This document shows positions 37,025 to 46,184 of a stretch of DNA of 64,000 nt, piece by piece (positions within the stretch are counted from its first letter, which is position 1; each line of letters opens with the position of its first letter). The notes beneath the pieces are model-generated. The model had not been told where the DNA came from. It did no database searches and saw only the letters and a list, made by a program, of their open reading frames with translations. Where the stretch lies: positions 123,286-187,285 of the forward strand of contig NZ_FOOH01000004.1 of the NCBI RefSeq assembly GCF_900113135.1. Reading direction: 5' to 3'. The position numbers and the translations under genes are program-made. This stretch comes from Salegentibacter agarivorans (lineage in GTDB: Bacteria > Bacteroidota > Bacteroidia > Flavobacteriales > Flavobacteriaceae).

Positions 37025-39448
37025 CTATTCTTTTCTTAACCAATCTAAAGCTTCCAGACTAAAGTTATCGTCTGCCTGGATATAGGCTATTTTAGGAGTT
37101 AAAGAGGCTCCTAATTTCTTTTTTTCAAAACTGGCGCTAAAGCCAAAATTAATTTTTTCGAATTTTAAAATTCCGGCCGTTTTGATTGTCTGGTATAAAA
37201 GCTGGCGATAGATATTAAATTCTTCATTATACTTATAATCCATCCCTACAAGAGAGGGTATAAAAGTATTCCCGGATCGCGTAACGAACATCACGCCTAC
37301 GACCTTTTCCGATGCGTTGGTTCTGTTTGGTCTGAGATATAATACTAAAAAATCCCACTTCGGACTTTTAGCCATTTCCGAAAATAGCTTTTTAGGAAAT
37401 TTAAAGGTATTAATTCCTAAATTGTGACTCCAAACCTCTTCAAATAACTCATAATATTTGTCAATTTCTTCGGAAGTGGGTAAGCATACGATCCTGGTTT
37501 TAAAATAATTTTCAAATGCTTTGACATCCTTTCTGAAATGCTTCCTGGAGCGTTTGCTGAGTGTGGATATATATTGTTCTTCATTACTCCAGTGGATACT
37601 GGAAATTTCACAGGAGTCAGGCATATCAATGGCTATGAAACCCTGCTCGTAAAAAAAGCTGTTTAAGTCATTATTTTTATTGAAATCCCTTAGAATTATA
37701 AGCTTGGCCTTTACCTGCTGTTTTATTTCTTCGAGTTGTTCCAGAAATAAACGCATCGTATTCACTAGCTGGGAATGGCCCATATCAACGTATAAATGAT
37801 CCCCTTCAGAGAATACCGATCCCATCGACAGCACGATATCCGTCATATAATAAGGATCCTGCTTCCTTACATCCTCAATAGCCTTCGATGTAGCTGCATT
37901 GGAAAGCATATCATTTTTTAATAAGGCGCTAGTCATATGGGCTGCTAGAATAATTTTATCCCTGTTGTCTTTGATCAGTATATAATGAAAATTCCAGTTA
38001 TGTTCCGGCAAATTGTTATTGCTGAATACATGCTCCAAAAAGCTAAGACCATCCCAATCAAAAGTACCTTTCCCCAAGAAACACTTGTTCCAGGATTTCT
38101 TATCTAATTCTTTAATGGATTTGGTATATGTTAAGTGGAGGTTGGTATTGGTTTTTTCTGCAAATTTCTCATTCGGTAAGCCTGGATTCGGCATTCCGAA
38201 AGCCTTATAGATACTGGGTAGGTCCGTATGAGTTTGCTCGAGGGCTTTTGAAAAATGATAATCCATTGCATCAACCAGGGCTTTTATATCCCCTAATTCA
38301 TTATGCCTGGAAATAGTGATTCGGACACCGGTGTTTTTAACTGGAACGGCAGGGAACAGGCCAAGGTTTACAAAGAAACCCGCATTCATCATTTTATTTA
38401 CAAAATTATAACCCGTAGCCGGAAGACCAGTACCAATGTAAAATACAGGAGAGGAATTTCTATGTATCAAAGGTAAATCCGATGACTCCAGTAATTGGTT
38501 AAAGTATCTTATTTTACCCTCCAAATCCGCCTGCAATTCATATATTTCAGGGGATAAATGAATATCTGCGGAAGCAGTTGCCGCTGCTACCGAAGCCGGT
38601 TCTAACTGAGCTGAAAATGTTAGGGGTCCTCCGAAATTTTTAATTTTTTTATGCAGTTTTTCATCGGGACAAACAAGCACCGCTCCACTGGCACCGAAAG
38701 TTTTACTCAAGGTTCCGAATAAAAGAATATTCTGGGGAAGTTCCCTAAGCTCCGACATTACATAACCGGAGCCGTGCTTACCTTTCCAGCTCATCCCATG
38801 GACATCGTCTATATATAGGTGGAGTTGAGGATATTTTCTTGCCAGTGCCATAAGGTCATTTAAAGGCGCATAGTCTCCATACATGGAGTAAACTCCATCT
38901 GCCATATACCAAATCTTATCTGCTTTATTACTATATTCCTTGATATAATGTTCCAACATATCCATATTACTATGCCTGATCATTCTAACCGGAATTCCAC
39001 GAGATTTTAAAATTTCAGTAGCGCTTTGGACACTCCAGTGCACCTGATGATCCAAAATCACCGCATCATTGTCTCTCACAGCTGTAGGAATCACAGCTAA
39101 ATGGCCAAGTGTACTATTTTTTGTGATGAGTATAGGGTGCTGGTACATTTGGAAAAGTTTTTCTTCCAGCGGCGCATAGAGTGGATGCGAAATATAAGTT
39201 TTCGATAAAGGAAATTGAGTTCCATATTGCCGGATGGCATCGATAGCAGCCGCTTTTAAACGCTCATCCTGCTCGAGTCCAAGGTAACCGGTAGTACCGA
39301 AATGGTAAGAAGATTTTCCGTTAATTGTAATTTTACGACCGTTCAATTTTCTTCCTTCTGCGTGGAGATGAACTACTCCGGCTTCCTTAGCGTTTGTGAT
39401 AACCTCATCAACAGTATCAAGAAAATTATTATGCTTAATTTTTGCCAT
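37025..39448 (-). CDS. Alpha-oxoamine synthase fused to a FemAB/GNAT-like acyltransferase
   Basis: An 807-residue fusion. Residues about 1-415 form a PLP-dependent alpha-oxoamine synthase (BioF/serine palmitoyltransferase/CqsA group), with Asp214 and His217 in YIDDVHG and the cofactor lysine Lys249 in TLSKTFGASG. Residues about 420-807 look like a GNAT/FemAB-type acyltransferase (RSRKHFRKDVKAFENYF; INFGFSASFEKKKLGAS). Oxoamine synthases condense an amino acid with an acyl thioester; the second domain could then acylate the amine. This would give a sphingoid- or sulfonolipid-like product, or a CAI-1-type signal. It is divergent from a DUF7793/AraC pair. The function is inferred from domains. 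Confidence 0.78.
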   Translation of the reverse strand: MAKIKHNNFLDTVDEVITNAKEAGVVHLHAEGRKLNGRKITINGKSSYHFGTTGYLGLEQDERLKAAAIDAIRQYGTQFPLSKTYISHPLYAPLEEKLFQMYQHPILITKNSTLGHLAVIPTAVRDNDAVILDHQVHWSVQSATEILKSRGIPVRMIRHSNMDMLEHYIKEYSNKADKIWYMADGVYSMYGDYAPLNDLMALARKYPQLHLYIDDVHGMSWKGKHGSGYVMSELRELPQNILLFGTLSKTFGASGAVLVCPDEKLHKKIKNFGGPLTFSAQLEPASVAAATASADIHLSPEIYELQADLEGKIRYFNQLLESSDLPLIHRNSSPVFYIGTGLPATGYNFVNKMMNAGFFVNLGLFPAVPVKNTGVRITISRHNELGDIKALVDAMDYHFSKALEQTHTDLPSIYKAFGMPNPGLPNEKFAEKTNTNLHLTYTKSIKELDKKSWNKCFLGKGTFDWDGLSFLEHVFSNNNLPEHNWNFHYILIKDNRDKIILAAHMTSALLKNDMLSNAATSKAIEDVRKQDPYYMTDIVLSMGSVFSEGDHLYVDMGHSQLVNTMRLFLEQLEEIKQQVKAKLIILRDFNKNNDLNSFFYEQGFIAIDMPDSCEISSIHWSNEEQYISTLSKRSRKHFRKDVKAFENYFKTRIVCLPTSEEIDKYYELFEEVWSHNLGINTFKFPKKLFSEMAKSPKWDFLVLYLRPNRTNASEKVVGVMFVTRSGNTFIPSLVGMDYKYNEEFNIYRQLLYQTIKTAGILKFEKINFGFSASFEKKKLGASLTPKIAYIQADDNFSLEALDWLRKE

Positions 39449-39685
39449 TGCCCCAAAGTATTTATTATGAATACCTTAAGCTAATGAAACTTTTTTAAGA
39501 CCCGGAAATTTATTCTTTGAAAACTGAAAAAATGCCACTTAGAGTAAAATAAAAGTCAGGAGAGTCAAATAACAGCGTATATTTTGATTCAAACTGCCTC
39601 AAAATGATCTGTTGGATCAATAAATTTTCATTTTTATCAAATGTAATTTACTAAATTACAGTATTCTATAGTAACAATTATTATT

Positions 39686-40069
39686 TTGATTAAAAGGGCA
39701 CAAAATAATTTTGCAGAGGTTTGGATAGAAAATGATATCCTCTACTTTGTTTATGCCCCATTGGAAAACCTTAGCTTGGATATTGCCAAAAATCTTTTAA
39801 AACTTCGCCTGTCCATTCAAAATAATAAAGAGTATCCCATTTTATGCGATTTGCGAAAGGTAATCCAGGCAGATAAAGAAGCTATGGATTACTTAGCAAA
39901 AGAGGGATCGGTACAAGCCACAGCTGTAGCTCTTCTAGTTCAATATCCCCATACTAAATCTACCGCCCAGTTTTACCTCTCCACAAGCATTCCAAAAGTT
40001 GACACTGAGGTTTTTGAAGACAAGTTAAAAGCCCTGGCGTTTTTATCCCATTATCCTGTAAAAAACTAA
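39686..40069 (+). CDS. DUF7793 (STAS-like) protein
   Basis: A 127-residue single-domain protein with an alternating beta/alpha pattern. It contains LCDLRKVIQADKEAMDYLAK, a hallmark of the DUF7793/STAS-like proteins common in flavobacteria. No ATG fits the start; a TTG at 39686 gives MIKRAQNNFAEVW. It is followed two bases later by the AraC-type gene, so the two are co-transcribed. The function is unknown; a partner-binding role for the regulator is plausible. Confidence 0.65.
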   Translation: MIKRAQNNFAEVWIENDILYFVYAPLENLSLDIAKNLLKLRLSIQNNKEYPILCDLRKVIQADKEAMDYLAKEGSVQATAVALLVQYPHTKSTAQFYLSTSIPKVDTEVFEDKLKALAFLSHYPVKN

Positions 40070-40071
40070 TT

Positions 40072-40941
40072 ATGTACTATCCTAATGACAAACTCTTCGA
40101 CCAGATCACCCATCTAATTACCGCACTGGCTAATGATGAATATGACAAGCGTATCAAGGTAAATAAATTACGAAGCAAGTTATCAACGATTGGTGTCTTA
40201 TTAAATATGCTTGCAGGGGTATTAAAACTAAAAGTACCATCTAAGATACCGGAATATGATCTCAGCTATCTGAACCATATAATTCTTATGGTAGAAGAAA
40301 ATTATCAAATTAAGGATTACAATACTGGATCTAACGGCCTTTTTGATAAAAACCAGTTACACAATCTGGAAAGTATACTCGATGAAGAATCTCTGAATAA
40401 AGTTCAGGGAATTATAAATTCAACCTCCTTTGACCAATCTGTCAAATTAAATTATAGGTTAAACGACGATCTTTTTTTAACCATGGATTCCAGGATCACC
40501 AAATTTGAAAATAATAATTCAGATGTTTTTATTTTATCTGCGGTTAAGACAATCTCCAAGAATGAATGGACTAAGGAGAAGTTGCTCAAAAAGGCACAGC
40601 ATCCGAAAAGACAATTTGACATCTCAAAGAATAAAAAGATTATCGACAGGCTTTATCATTACCTTATGGATAATCTTGACTCTCCATTAAAACCTATTCC
40701 AGAAATCGCGAGAGACCTAGAAACTAATTCTACCGTCCTAATTAGAGGATTTAAGGCTATACATGGAAAGACAATTGCTAGTTTTCATAGGGAAAAAAGG
40801 CTGGAGAAAGCACGGGATCTCGTTTTGGATACTGATACTAAACTTTCAAACATAGCGACCCTATGTGGTTTTGGAAGCCTTTCACATTTTTCAAGGGCAT
40901 TCAAAAAACATTTTGGCGTAAATCCTTCGGATTCGCGATGA
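40072..40941 (+). CDS. AraC-family transcriptional regulator
   Basis: A 289-residue protein. The last 100 residues are a double HTH of the AraC/XylS type (DTDTKLSNIATLCGFGSLSH, then FSRAFKKHFGVNPSDSR). The N-terminal part is not a cupin; it is helical with no known domain that I recognise. It is coupled to the DUF7793 gene. Likely targets are the flanking divergent oxoamine synthase and the downstream MauE/DUF6520 genes, but this is inference. Confidence 0.82.
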   Translation: MYYPNDKLFDQITHLITALANDEYDKRIKVNKLRSKLSTIGVLLNMLAGVLKLKVPSKIPEYDLSYLNHIILMVEENYQIKDYNTGSNGLFDKNQLHNLESILDEESLNKVQGIINSTSFDQSVKLNYRLNDDLFLTMDSRITKFENNNSDVFILSAVKTISKNEWTKEKLLKKAQHPKRQFDISKNKKIIDRLYHYLMDNLDSPLKPIPEIARDLETNSTVLIRGFKAIHGKTIASFHREKRLEKARDLVLDTDTKLSNIATLCGFGSLSHFSRAFKKHFGVNPSDSR

Positions 40942-41017
40942 TTGATGTGCATGTTAAAACTTTCCCCTAAAAAAATCAAATTAAAATGCTGAATTTTAAG
41001 GTATTAAACAAAACAAA

Positions 41018-41482
41018 ATGTTTTTCACCTATCACCAAAAATATCGGCTTTCAGAAATCATCAGGTTCTTCCTGGCTATATTGTTCATATATACAGGTTC
41101 CACGAAGTTGTTTGATTATAACAGTTTCTATGATAACCTATACAACAACCCATTAATTAACAGCAGGTTATTATCCAACTTTCTCAGTATAGGAGTTCCT
41201 ATCCTGGAACTTATTGTCGGCTCACTCCTACTATACCCTAAAAAGAAATTATTAGGGATGAATGCAGCTATAGGATTGTTAAGTCTGTTTACCATATATA
41301 TTCTTGGAATATTATTTTTAAGCCCCTATACCCCTTGTTCCTGTGGAGGAATCATCTCCCTTCTATCCTGGCACCAGCATCTATATTTCAACCTGGGCTG
41401 CATAGCAATTGGATTACTTGGCCTATACCTGATGAAAAATAACAAGCTGAAAAACAAGGCAGAGATAACAGATAAAATATAA
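41018..41482 (+). CDS. MauE/DoxX-like membrane protein with a CxC motif
   Basis: A 154-residue protein with four hydrophobic helices (near residues 12-32, 50-68, 75-97 and 120-138). The loop before the last helix carries PCSCGG, a redox-type cysteine pair as in MauE-like proteins. Such proteins are thought to help disulfide chemistry in the periplasm. The next gene encodes a secreted peptide with exactly two cysteines, so a thiol-handling role on that peptide is plausible. Confidence 0.78.
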   Translation: MFFTYHQKYRLSEIIRFFLAILFIYTGSTKLFDYNSFYDNLYNNPLINSRLLSNFLSIGVPILELIVGSLLLYPKKKLLGMNAAIGLLSLFTIYILGILFLSPYTPCSCGGIISLLSWHQHLYFNLGCIAIGLLGLYLMKNNKLKNKAEITDKI

Positions 41483-41569
41483 AAAAATTTTGTTGCAACA
41501 ATTGTAGGGTGCACCGGCACCTGAATTAAAAAACGGGAATTTTATTATTAATCTTTAAATTTTAATATC

Positions 41570-41845
41570 ATGAAAAGTAAAGTTTTTTTACCGTTAATTG
41601 CGGTTATATGTGCCATAGGAATGGCATTTGCAACCGCGGACACCAACTATTCTGCTGCCATCGGTTTTATTGAAACCGATGAGGGGTGGGAGCAAGTGAA
41701 TGTAGATTGTGAAGAAGGGGTAAATACCTGTAAGGCCTATTATAGTTCCGATCCAAACACAGTCTATACTGTTTATCCTACAGATAACAACCAAATGGAA
41801 CCGCTATCAAGTGCGTCCCTTATTCCTGTTGAGATATCAGAATAG
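41570..41845 (+). CDS. Small secreted DUF6520-type peptide with two cysteines
   Basis: A 91-residue precursor with an N-terminal hydrophobic leader (KVFLPLIAVICAIGMAFAT) and a short acidic mature part. The two mature cysteines are in VDCEEGVNTCKAYY (C-x6-C). It resembles the DUF6520 family of flavobacterial small exported proteins. It sits 87 bases after the MauE-like gene and has its own strong terminator. An M16 protease and a SusCD pair lie opposite. A peptide signal, bacteriocin-like product or small structural protein is possible; none is proven. Confidence 0.75.
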   Translation: MKSKVFLPLIAVICAIGMAFATADTNYSAAIGFIETDEGWEQVNVDCEEGVNTCKAYYSSDPNTVYTVYPTDNNQMEPLSSASLIPVEISE

Positions 41846-41860
41846 TATTTCATAAAGAAG

Positions 41861-41885
41861 AACACCGGGTTATTCCCGGTGTTTT
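41861..41885 (+). terminator. Rho-independent terminator after the DUF6520 gene
   Basis: A perfect 9-bp inverted repeat AACACCGGG / CCCGGTGTT with a five-base loop and a T-run. It lies between convergent genes and may also end the M16/SusCD transcript. Confidence 0.85.
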
Positions 41886-41921
41886 AAATTTACAGTTTTG
41901 CTAATTTATTGAAATAATATT

Positions 41922-44795
41922 TTATTTAATATCAGAGTACTCCGCTGGTAGAATTATAAATTTCTGAACGTTTTTCTCATTCAAATATTTTTTAGCAGCA
42001 GTATTTACATCCTCCAGACTTATAAAATGCTCTAATACCGTTTTATATTGTAGTACATCCTTTTCAATATCCTCACCGATACTTATCTTTCTCTGAATAT
42101 ATTCTGGCCAAAAGGGAAAAAGACCAAAATAATCAAGGGAGGTCCCATAGGTAGCTTTTTCGTCTCTTCTAGTCTTTTCTAACCATTCTTTATCGACCCC
42201 GTCTTTTCTAAGTTTTCGGAATTCCTCCAAAGCCATATGGATTAGTTTATCCTCATTCCCAAGTTCACTATCAAAACGTATATTGTAGGAATAGACATCC
42301 TTTTCTATATCCATCCATTCTCCACCAGCAGCTGGAGAGTAGCACCCTTCTCGCAATCTATCGAAAATTCTTTCATTTAAAGCCTGGGATAATAATTTAA
42401 GTTCAATCTGAGTTTTAATGTCCCTTGAAGCTGTAATAGGAAAATAAAGGCGTACATAGGCCTGGTCAATATTTTTAAGTCTTATGGTCTTATCCATTTT
42501 CTTTAAAGGAAATTTGATATTGGATCTTTCCTTTGAAGACTTCTTGGTTTCAACAGGAAATCCAGCCAGTTTTTGAACTACTCGCTCAGCCAAATCATCG
42601 CTATCGAAATCTCCTGTGATAATAAACGTATAATCGCTTAAATCAGAGAACCACCGATTATGCGCTTTAAATACTTTCTTTGTAGTTAGATCGTTAAGAT
42701 CTCGAATCTTTAAGTTTGGCACTTCCGGATACCAAAGGGCCAGAATCATATCCATATAAAAGTTCGAATTTCCTCTACCTAGGCCATCCTTCATTAATAT
42801 TTCCTCCTGATTCGTTTTCCATGCTATAAATCCATCCTTATCGATACGCGGTTTTTCCAAGTAAAGATAAAGTAGGTTTAACAGCTCATCGAGATACACT
42901 TCTTTGCTCCGGGCATAAATTTTCTGGTAATCTCTACCTAGCTCAAAATTTAAACGAAGATCTTTATTTTGTTTAAAATTCTCCAATTCAAATTTTGTAA
43001 GGGAGCCGGCTCCGGTAAATTTGAGAACCTCTGGTAACACTTTGGCTGACAGATACTCTTCCCTATTTTCTAAAGAAACCGTATTGGGTCGAAAGGCATT
43101 TATTACTATTGAATTGCAATAGCGATCAGACTTAGGTTTGGTAGGTTTAAGCAATAATTTTATTCCATTTTTCAGAACAATTTTAGAAACTCCTAGTATA
43201 TTTTCAGATACTTCCTCAATAACAGCATACTCAACCCCCGGAATTTGAACTTCCTTTTCAAGTGATTCTAAAGGTGGTTCAACAGGCGGTAATGGCTCTA
43301 TTTTCATGCTATCCACCTCATTCACCCATTGCTTAAAAATATTGTAATTAGGAATAGTATTTTCTTTTCCCTTAAAAAATAAAAAGTTCATATTTTTCTT
43401 TAAATCACCCTTATCTTCAATAAAAGCCTTAATTTCTTTAAGATCTATATCATCAAGAAGTCTGGATATCAGCTTTAATTCCTTCTGAGGATCAGGTGCA
43501 GCAGCACCACGAACAAAATGATACATGTATTTTGTAACCAAACTTGAATTACTATTTTTTTTCTTAGAATAATTTTTTAGAATCTCCTTCTTTGCTTTAT
43601 CTAGTTCAGAATTGGTAAATCCCATATGAATTTGTTTTCTTGCTACTAAAGCTTTAAAGAATTGCTCTTTAATCTGCTTTGGTTCATCATTTTCAAAATC
43701 AACTCTCATCTGATCATAATTTAGCTGACCTTCAATTTTAGTTGAACCATACTTCATAAAAAATTGCGAAAAAGGAGGATCAAATTGTTGCTCCAGCTGT
43801 TTTACTTTAGGGGTGATCATTAATTCATAAAGCTCTTGCAAGAGCATAGCTTTATAATCAGAAGGATTTTTTGGATTTTTTTTTCTATCTAAAAACTTAC
43901 CGATAACATAAACCCGAGAATTAAAACTGACTGTATCCCGTATAGTCGCGTACTGATTTTCACCCTTATGCTTAATCTTCCATTTCTCCAATTGTTTACT
44001 GGCATTTTTAGGATTATTTGGGGTTTTTAAGTCTGAAAACAAACGTTTAATATCCAATTCTACACTATCTACGTTGATATCACCAACAACAATAGCAGCT
44101 TCCAGATCAGGTCGATACCAATCTTTATAAAATCCCAAAAAAGCATTTTTATCAAAATCTTTTATATTTTTTACTGAAGCTTTTTGTTCTCGTATGGGCA
44201 CTCCGGTATTTTTTAATATTTCTTCTTTAATGACAGTGGATAACCATTCTTTATAAGGATCATTCACTCTCATTTCTGCTAATACCGCCTCTCGCTCCAC
44301 ATTAATTGACTCGTTTTCAAAGCTAATATCCTGAGCCCAATCCCTCAAAACTTGCAAGCCCGAATCTAGAACCTCTTTATCACCAGATGGAATTCTTGCA
44401 AAATAATAGGTATGATGATTCCTAGTGCCCGCGTGGATATAACGCCCTGAGGTCCCAAAATACTCCTTTATTAGTGGAAAATGTTTTGTCCCTGTAGCTC
44501 CTATATGCTCCAGGAGGTGAGCATATTCTAATTGGTCTTTATCCTCATGATACATTCCTGCCTTAACCACCATACGAAGCTCTATACTATTTGATCGAGA
44601 ATCATTATTTTGAAGATAATACGTAAAACCATTATCCAGTTTACCGTACCTTATGGCAGGATCAAGGGCTAAATTATCATTATAAGGGTTATTAGGTTGT
44701 TGTTGGCATAAGGCACTCCAAAGCCATAAAAAAAACAACCCAAACAAATAATATTTTTTGTCTCCCATCAATCCACTGTTTTTAATAACCATCAT
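41922..44795 (-). CDS. Secreted M16 zinc metallopeptidase (pitrilysin/insulinase family)
   Basis: A 957-residue protease with two M16 halves. The N-terminal half has the inverted zinc motif His93-Leu-Leu-Glu96-His97, and a third Glu in NVEREAVLAEM about 75 residues later. The C-terminal half lacks the motif, as usual. A hydrophobic segment with LWLWSALC near the start suggests a lipoprotein signal. ATG 44768 (MGDKKYY) would give a more normal signal than ATG 44795. It overlaps the SusD stop, so it is translationally coupled. It probably trims peptides for SusCD uptake or processes a secreted peptide. Confidence 0.87.
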   Translation of the reverse strand: MMVIKNSGLMGDKKYYLFGLFFLWLWSALCQQQPNNPYNDNLALDPAIRYGKLDNGFTYYLQNNDSRSNSIELRMVVKAGMYHEDKDQLEYAHLLEHIGATGTKHFPLIKEYFGTSGRYIHAGTRNHHTYYFARIPSGDKEVLDSGLQVLRDWAQDISFENESINVEREAVLAEMRVNDPYKEWLSTVIKEEILKNTGVPIREQKASVKNIKDFDKNAFLGFYKDWYRPDLEAAIVVGDINVDSVELDIKRLFSDLKTPNNPKNASKQLEKWKIKHKGENQYATIRDTVSFNSRVYVIGKFLDRKKNPKNPSDYKAMLLQELYELMITPKVKQLEQQFDPPFSQFFMKYGSTKIEGQLNYDQMRVDFENDEPKQIKEQFFKALVARKQIHMGFTNSELDKAKKEILKNYSKKKNSNSSLVTKYMYHFVRGAAAPDPQKELKLISRLLDDIDLKEIKAFIEDKGDLKKNMNFLFFKGKENTIPNYNIFKQWVNEVDSMKIEPLPPVEPPLESLEKEVQIPGVEYAVIEEVSENILGVSKIVLKNGIKLLLKPTKPKSDRYCNSIVINAFRPNTVSLENREEYLSAKVLPEVLKFTGAGSLTKFELENFKQNKDLRLNFELGRDYQKIYARSKEVYLDELLNLLYLYLEKPRIDKDGFIAWKTNQEEILMKDGLGRGNSNFYMDMILALWYPEVPNLKIRDLNDLTTKKVFKAHNRWFSDLSDYTFIITGDFDSDDLAERVVQKLAGFPVETKKSSKERSNIKFPLKKMDKTIRLKNIDQAYVRLYFPITASRDIKTQIELKLLSQALNERIFDRLREGCYSPAAGGEWMDIEKDVYSYNIRFDSELGNEDKLIHMALEEFRKLRKDGVDKEWLEKTRRDEKATYGTSLDYFGLFPFWPEYIQRKISIGEDIEKDVLQYKTVLEHFISLEDVNTAAKKYLNEKNVQKFIILPAEYSDIK

Positions 44796-46173
44796 TTTGC
44801 GTAAGATTTGGGTTTTTCATTCGGTCTTCTTCAGGAATAGGATAAAGTACATCTGTATCTTCCCAGCTAGTGAAAGGTGACAGGATCTCGGAAGCCCTGT
44901 TGGTACGTTTTAAATCCAACCAGCGATGACCCCATTCTGAAAAAAGTTCCTTTTTTCTTTCCTCCTGGATTAATTCAAGTAGCTGCTCCTGACCAATTCC
45001 GGGATTTGACTCTGAAATAGTTTCCAGGTTCGACCGACTCCGTATTTCATCCAAATCAGCAATCGCTCCAGAAAGGTTACCCGTTCTGGCCCTTGCTTCT
45101 GCTCTAATAAAAAATTGTTCCGCCAATCGTAAAACCATGGAATATTCGGTGATATTATTTGTACTGGACCTGTCCTTATATTTAAAAGGAAAATGAAAAG
45201 CCCTGTTGGTATCACTATAAAAGCCTACCCATTGATCGAGCCTTTTATCTTCTAAACTGAAAGAGGATACAAACTGATCACTCAGCTTAATGGAAGAACG
45301 GGAAGTACCTATATAAACCGAACCTTCATTAGTGTTGGTTAGTACATTTCCACCTATAGGAGAAATTTGCCAAATGGCTTCCTTACTATTTGGCAAAAAG
45401 ACTTCATCCAGATTCTCGAGAATTTCATATTTAGAAGTCTCTGCAAGAACCTGATTACTTAAAATTTCAGCTTTTTCCCAGTCCTCCATAAAAAGGTAAA
45501 CCCTGGCTAACATGGCGGTAGCTACAAACTTATTTACCCTGGTCCGGTCTTCTGATTCGGTATGGCTATCTAAAAAAACTATGGAAGCTTCCAAATCCTC
45601 AATAATTAACTCATAAACGGCTTCACGATTATTTCTAGTTACTAGGGAATTTTGTTCATAATCTGTTGAAAGTATGATGGGAACATCTCCATATAAGTTC
45701 ACTAAATAGAAATAAGAAAATGCCCGGATAAAGCTAGCCTCCCCCTCTAATCGAAGGCTGACTTCTTCAGATACGCCTTCCGAATTGCTCAAGCCTTCCA
45801 AAAGGGCATTTGTCATGTAAATAATATTGAAGGTACTGGACCATAAGTTAAAGTTATAATCATTGTTCGGTGAAATTTCATTTTGATTAAATTCAGCGTT
45901 GCTAACACTATTAGAGTTAACCGGCTCAAGCACATCAGAGGAAAGACCTGACAATACGCTTACGGAAGATCTCCAGCCTCCAGAAAAATCGGCATTAAAT
46001 AATTCATTATAAATACCAGTCATCGCACTAATTGCAGTTTCATCTTCTGCAAAAACCGTTGCACTTACTATTTTATGTTTTGGAGTTTCAATTTCCACAA
46101 AATCCTCACAGGAGGTATTGATAAGAATAACCAACAAAATGAAAAGTTGTCTAATATATATATTTCGTAACAT
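44782..46173 (-). CDS. SusD/RagB-family outer-membrane lipoprotein
   Basis: A 463-residue protein with lipobox LINTSC near residue 20, then the SusD-type helical repeats (NLYGDVPIILSTDYEQN, MLARVYLFMEDWEKAE). The C-terminal RagB-type end contains RAEARARTGNLSGAIADLDE and LFSEWGHRWLDLKR. It caps the SusC channel and binds the nutrient outside the cell. It lies 11 bases after SusC and overlaps M16. No glycosidase is nearby, so a peptide substrate is more likely than a glycan. Confidence 0.92.
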   Translation of the reverse strand: MLRNIYIRQLFILLVILINTSCEDFVEIETPKHKIVSATVFAEDETAISAMTGIYNELFNADFSGGWRSSVSVLSGLSSDVLEPVNSNSVSNAEFNQNEISPNNDYNFNLWSSTFNIIYMTNALLEGLSNSEGVSEEVSLRLEGEASFIRAFSYFYLVNLYGDVPIILSTDYEQNSLVTRNNREAVYELIIEDLEASIVFLDSHTESEDRTRVNKFVATAMLARVYLFMEDWEKAEILSNQVLAETSKYEILENLDEVFLPNSKEAIWQISPIGGNVLTNTNEGSVYIGTSRSSIKLSDQFVSSFSLEDKRLDQWVGFYSDTNRAFHFPFKYKDRSSTNNITEYSMVLRLAEQFFIRAEARARTGNLSGAIADLDEIRSRSNLETISESNPGIGQEQLLELIQEERKKELFSEWGHRWLDLKRTNRASEILSPFTSWEDTDVLYPIPEEDRMKNPNLTQNDGY

Positions 46174-46184
46174 TGTCGTAATTT

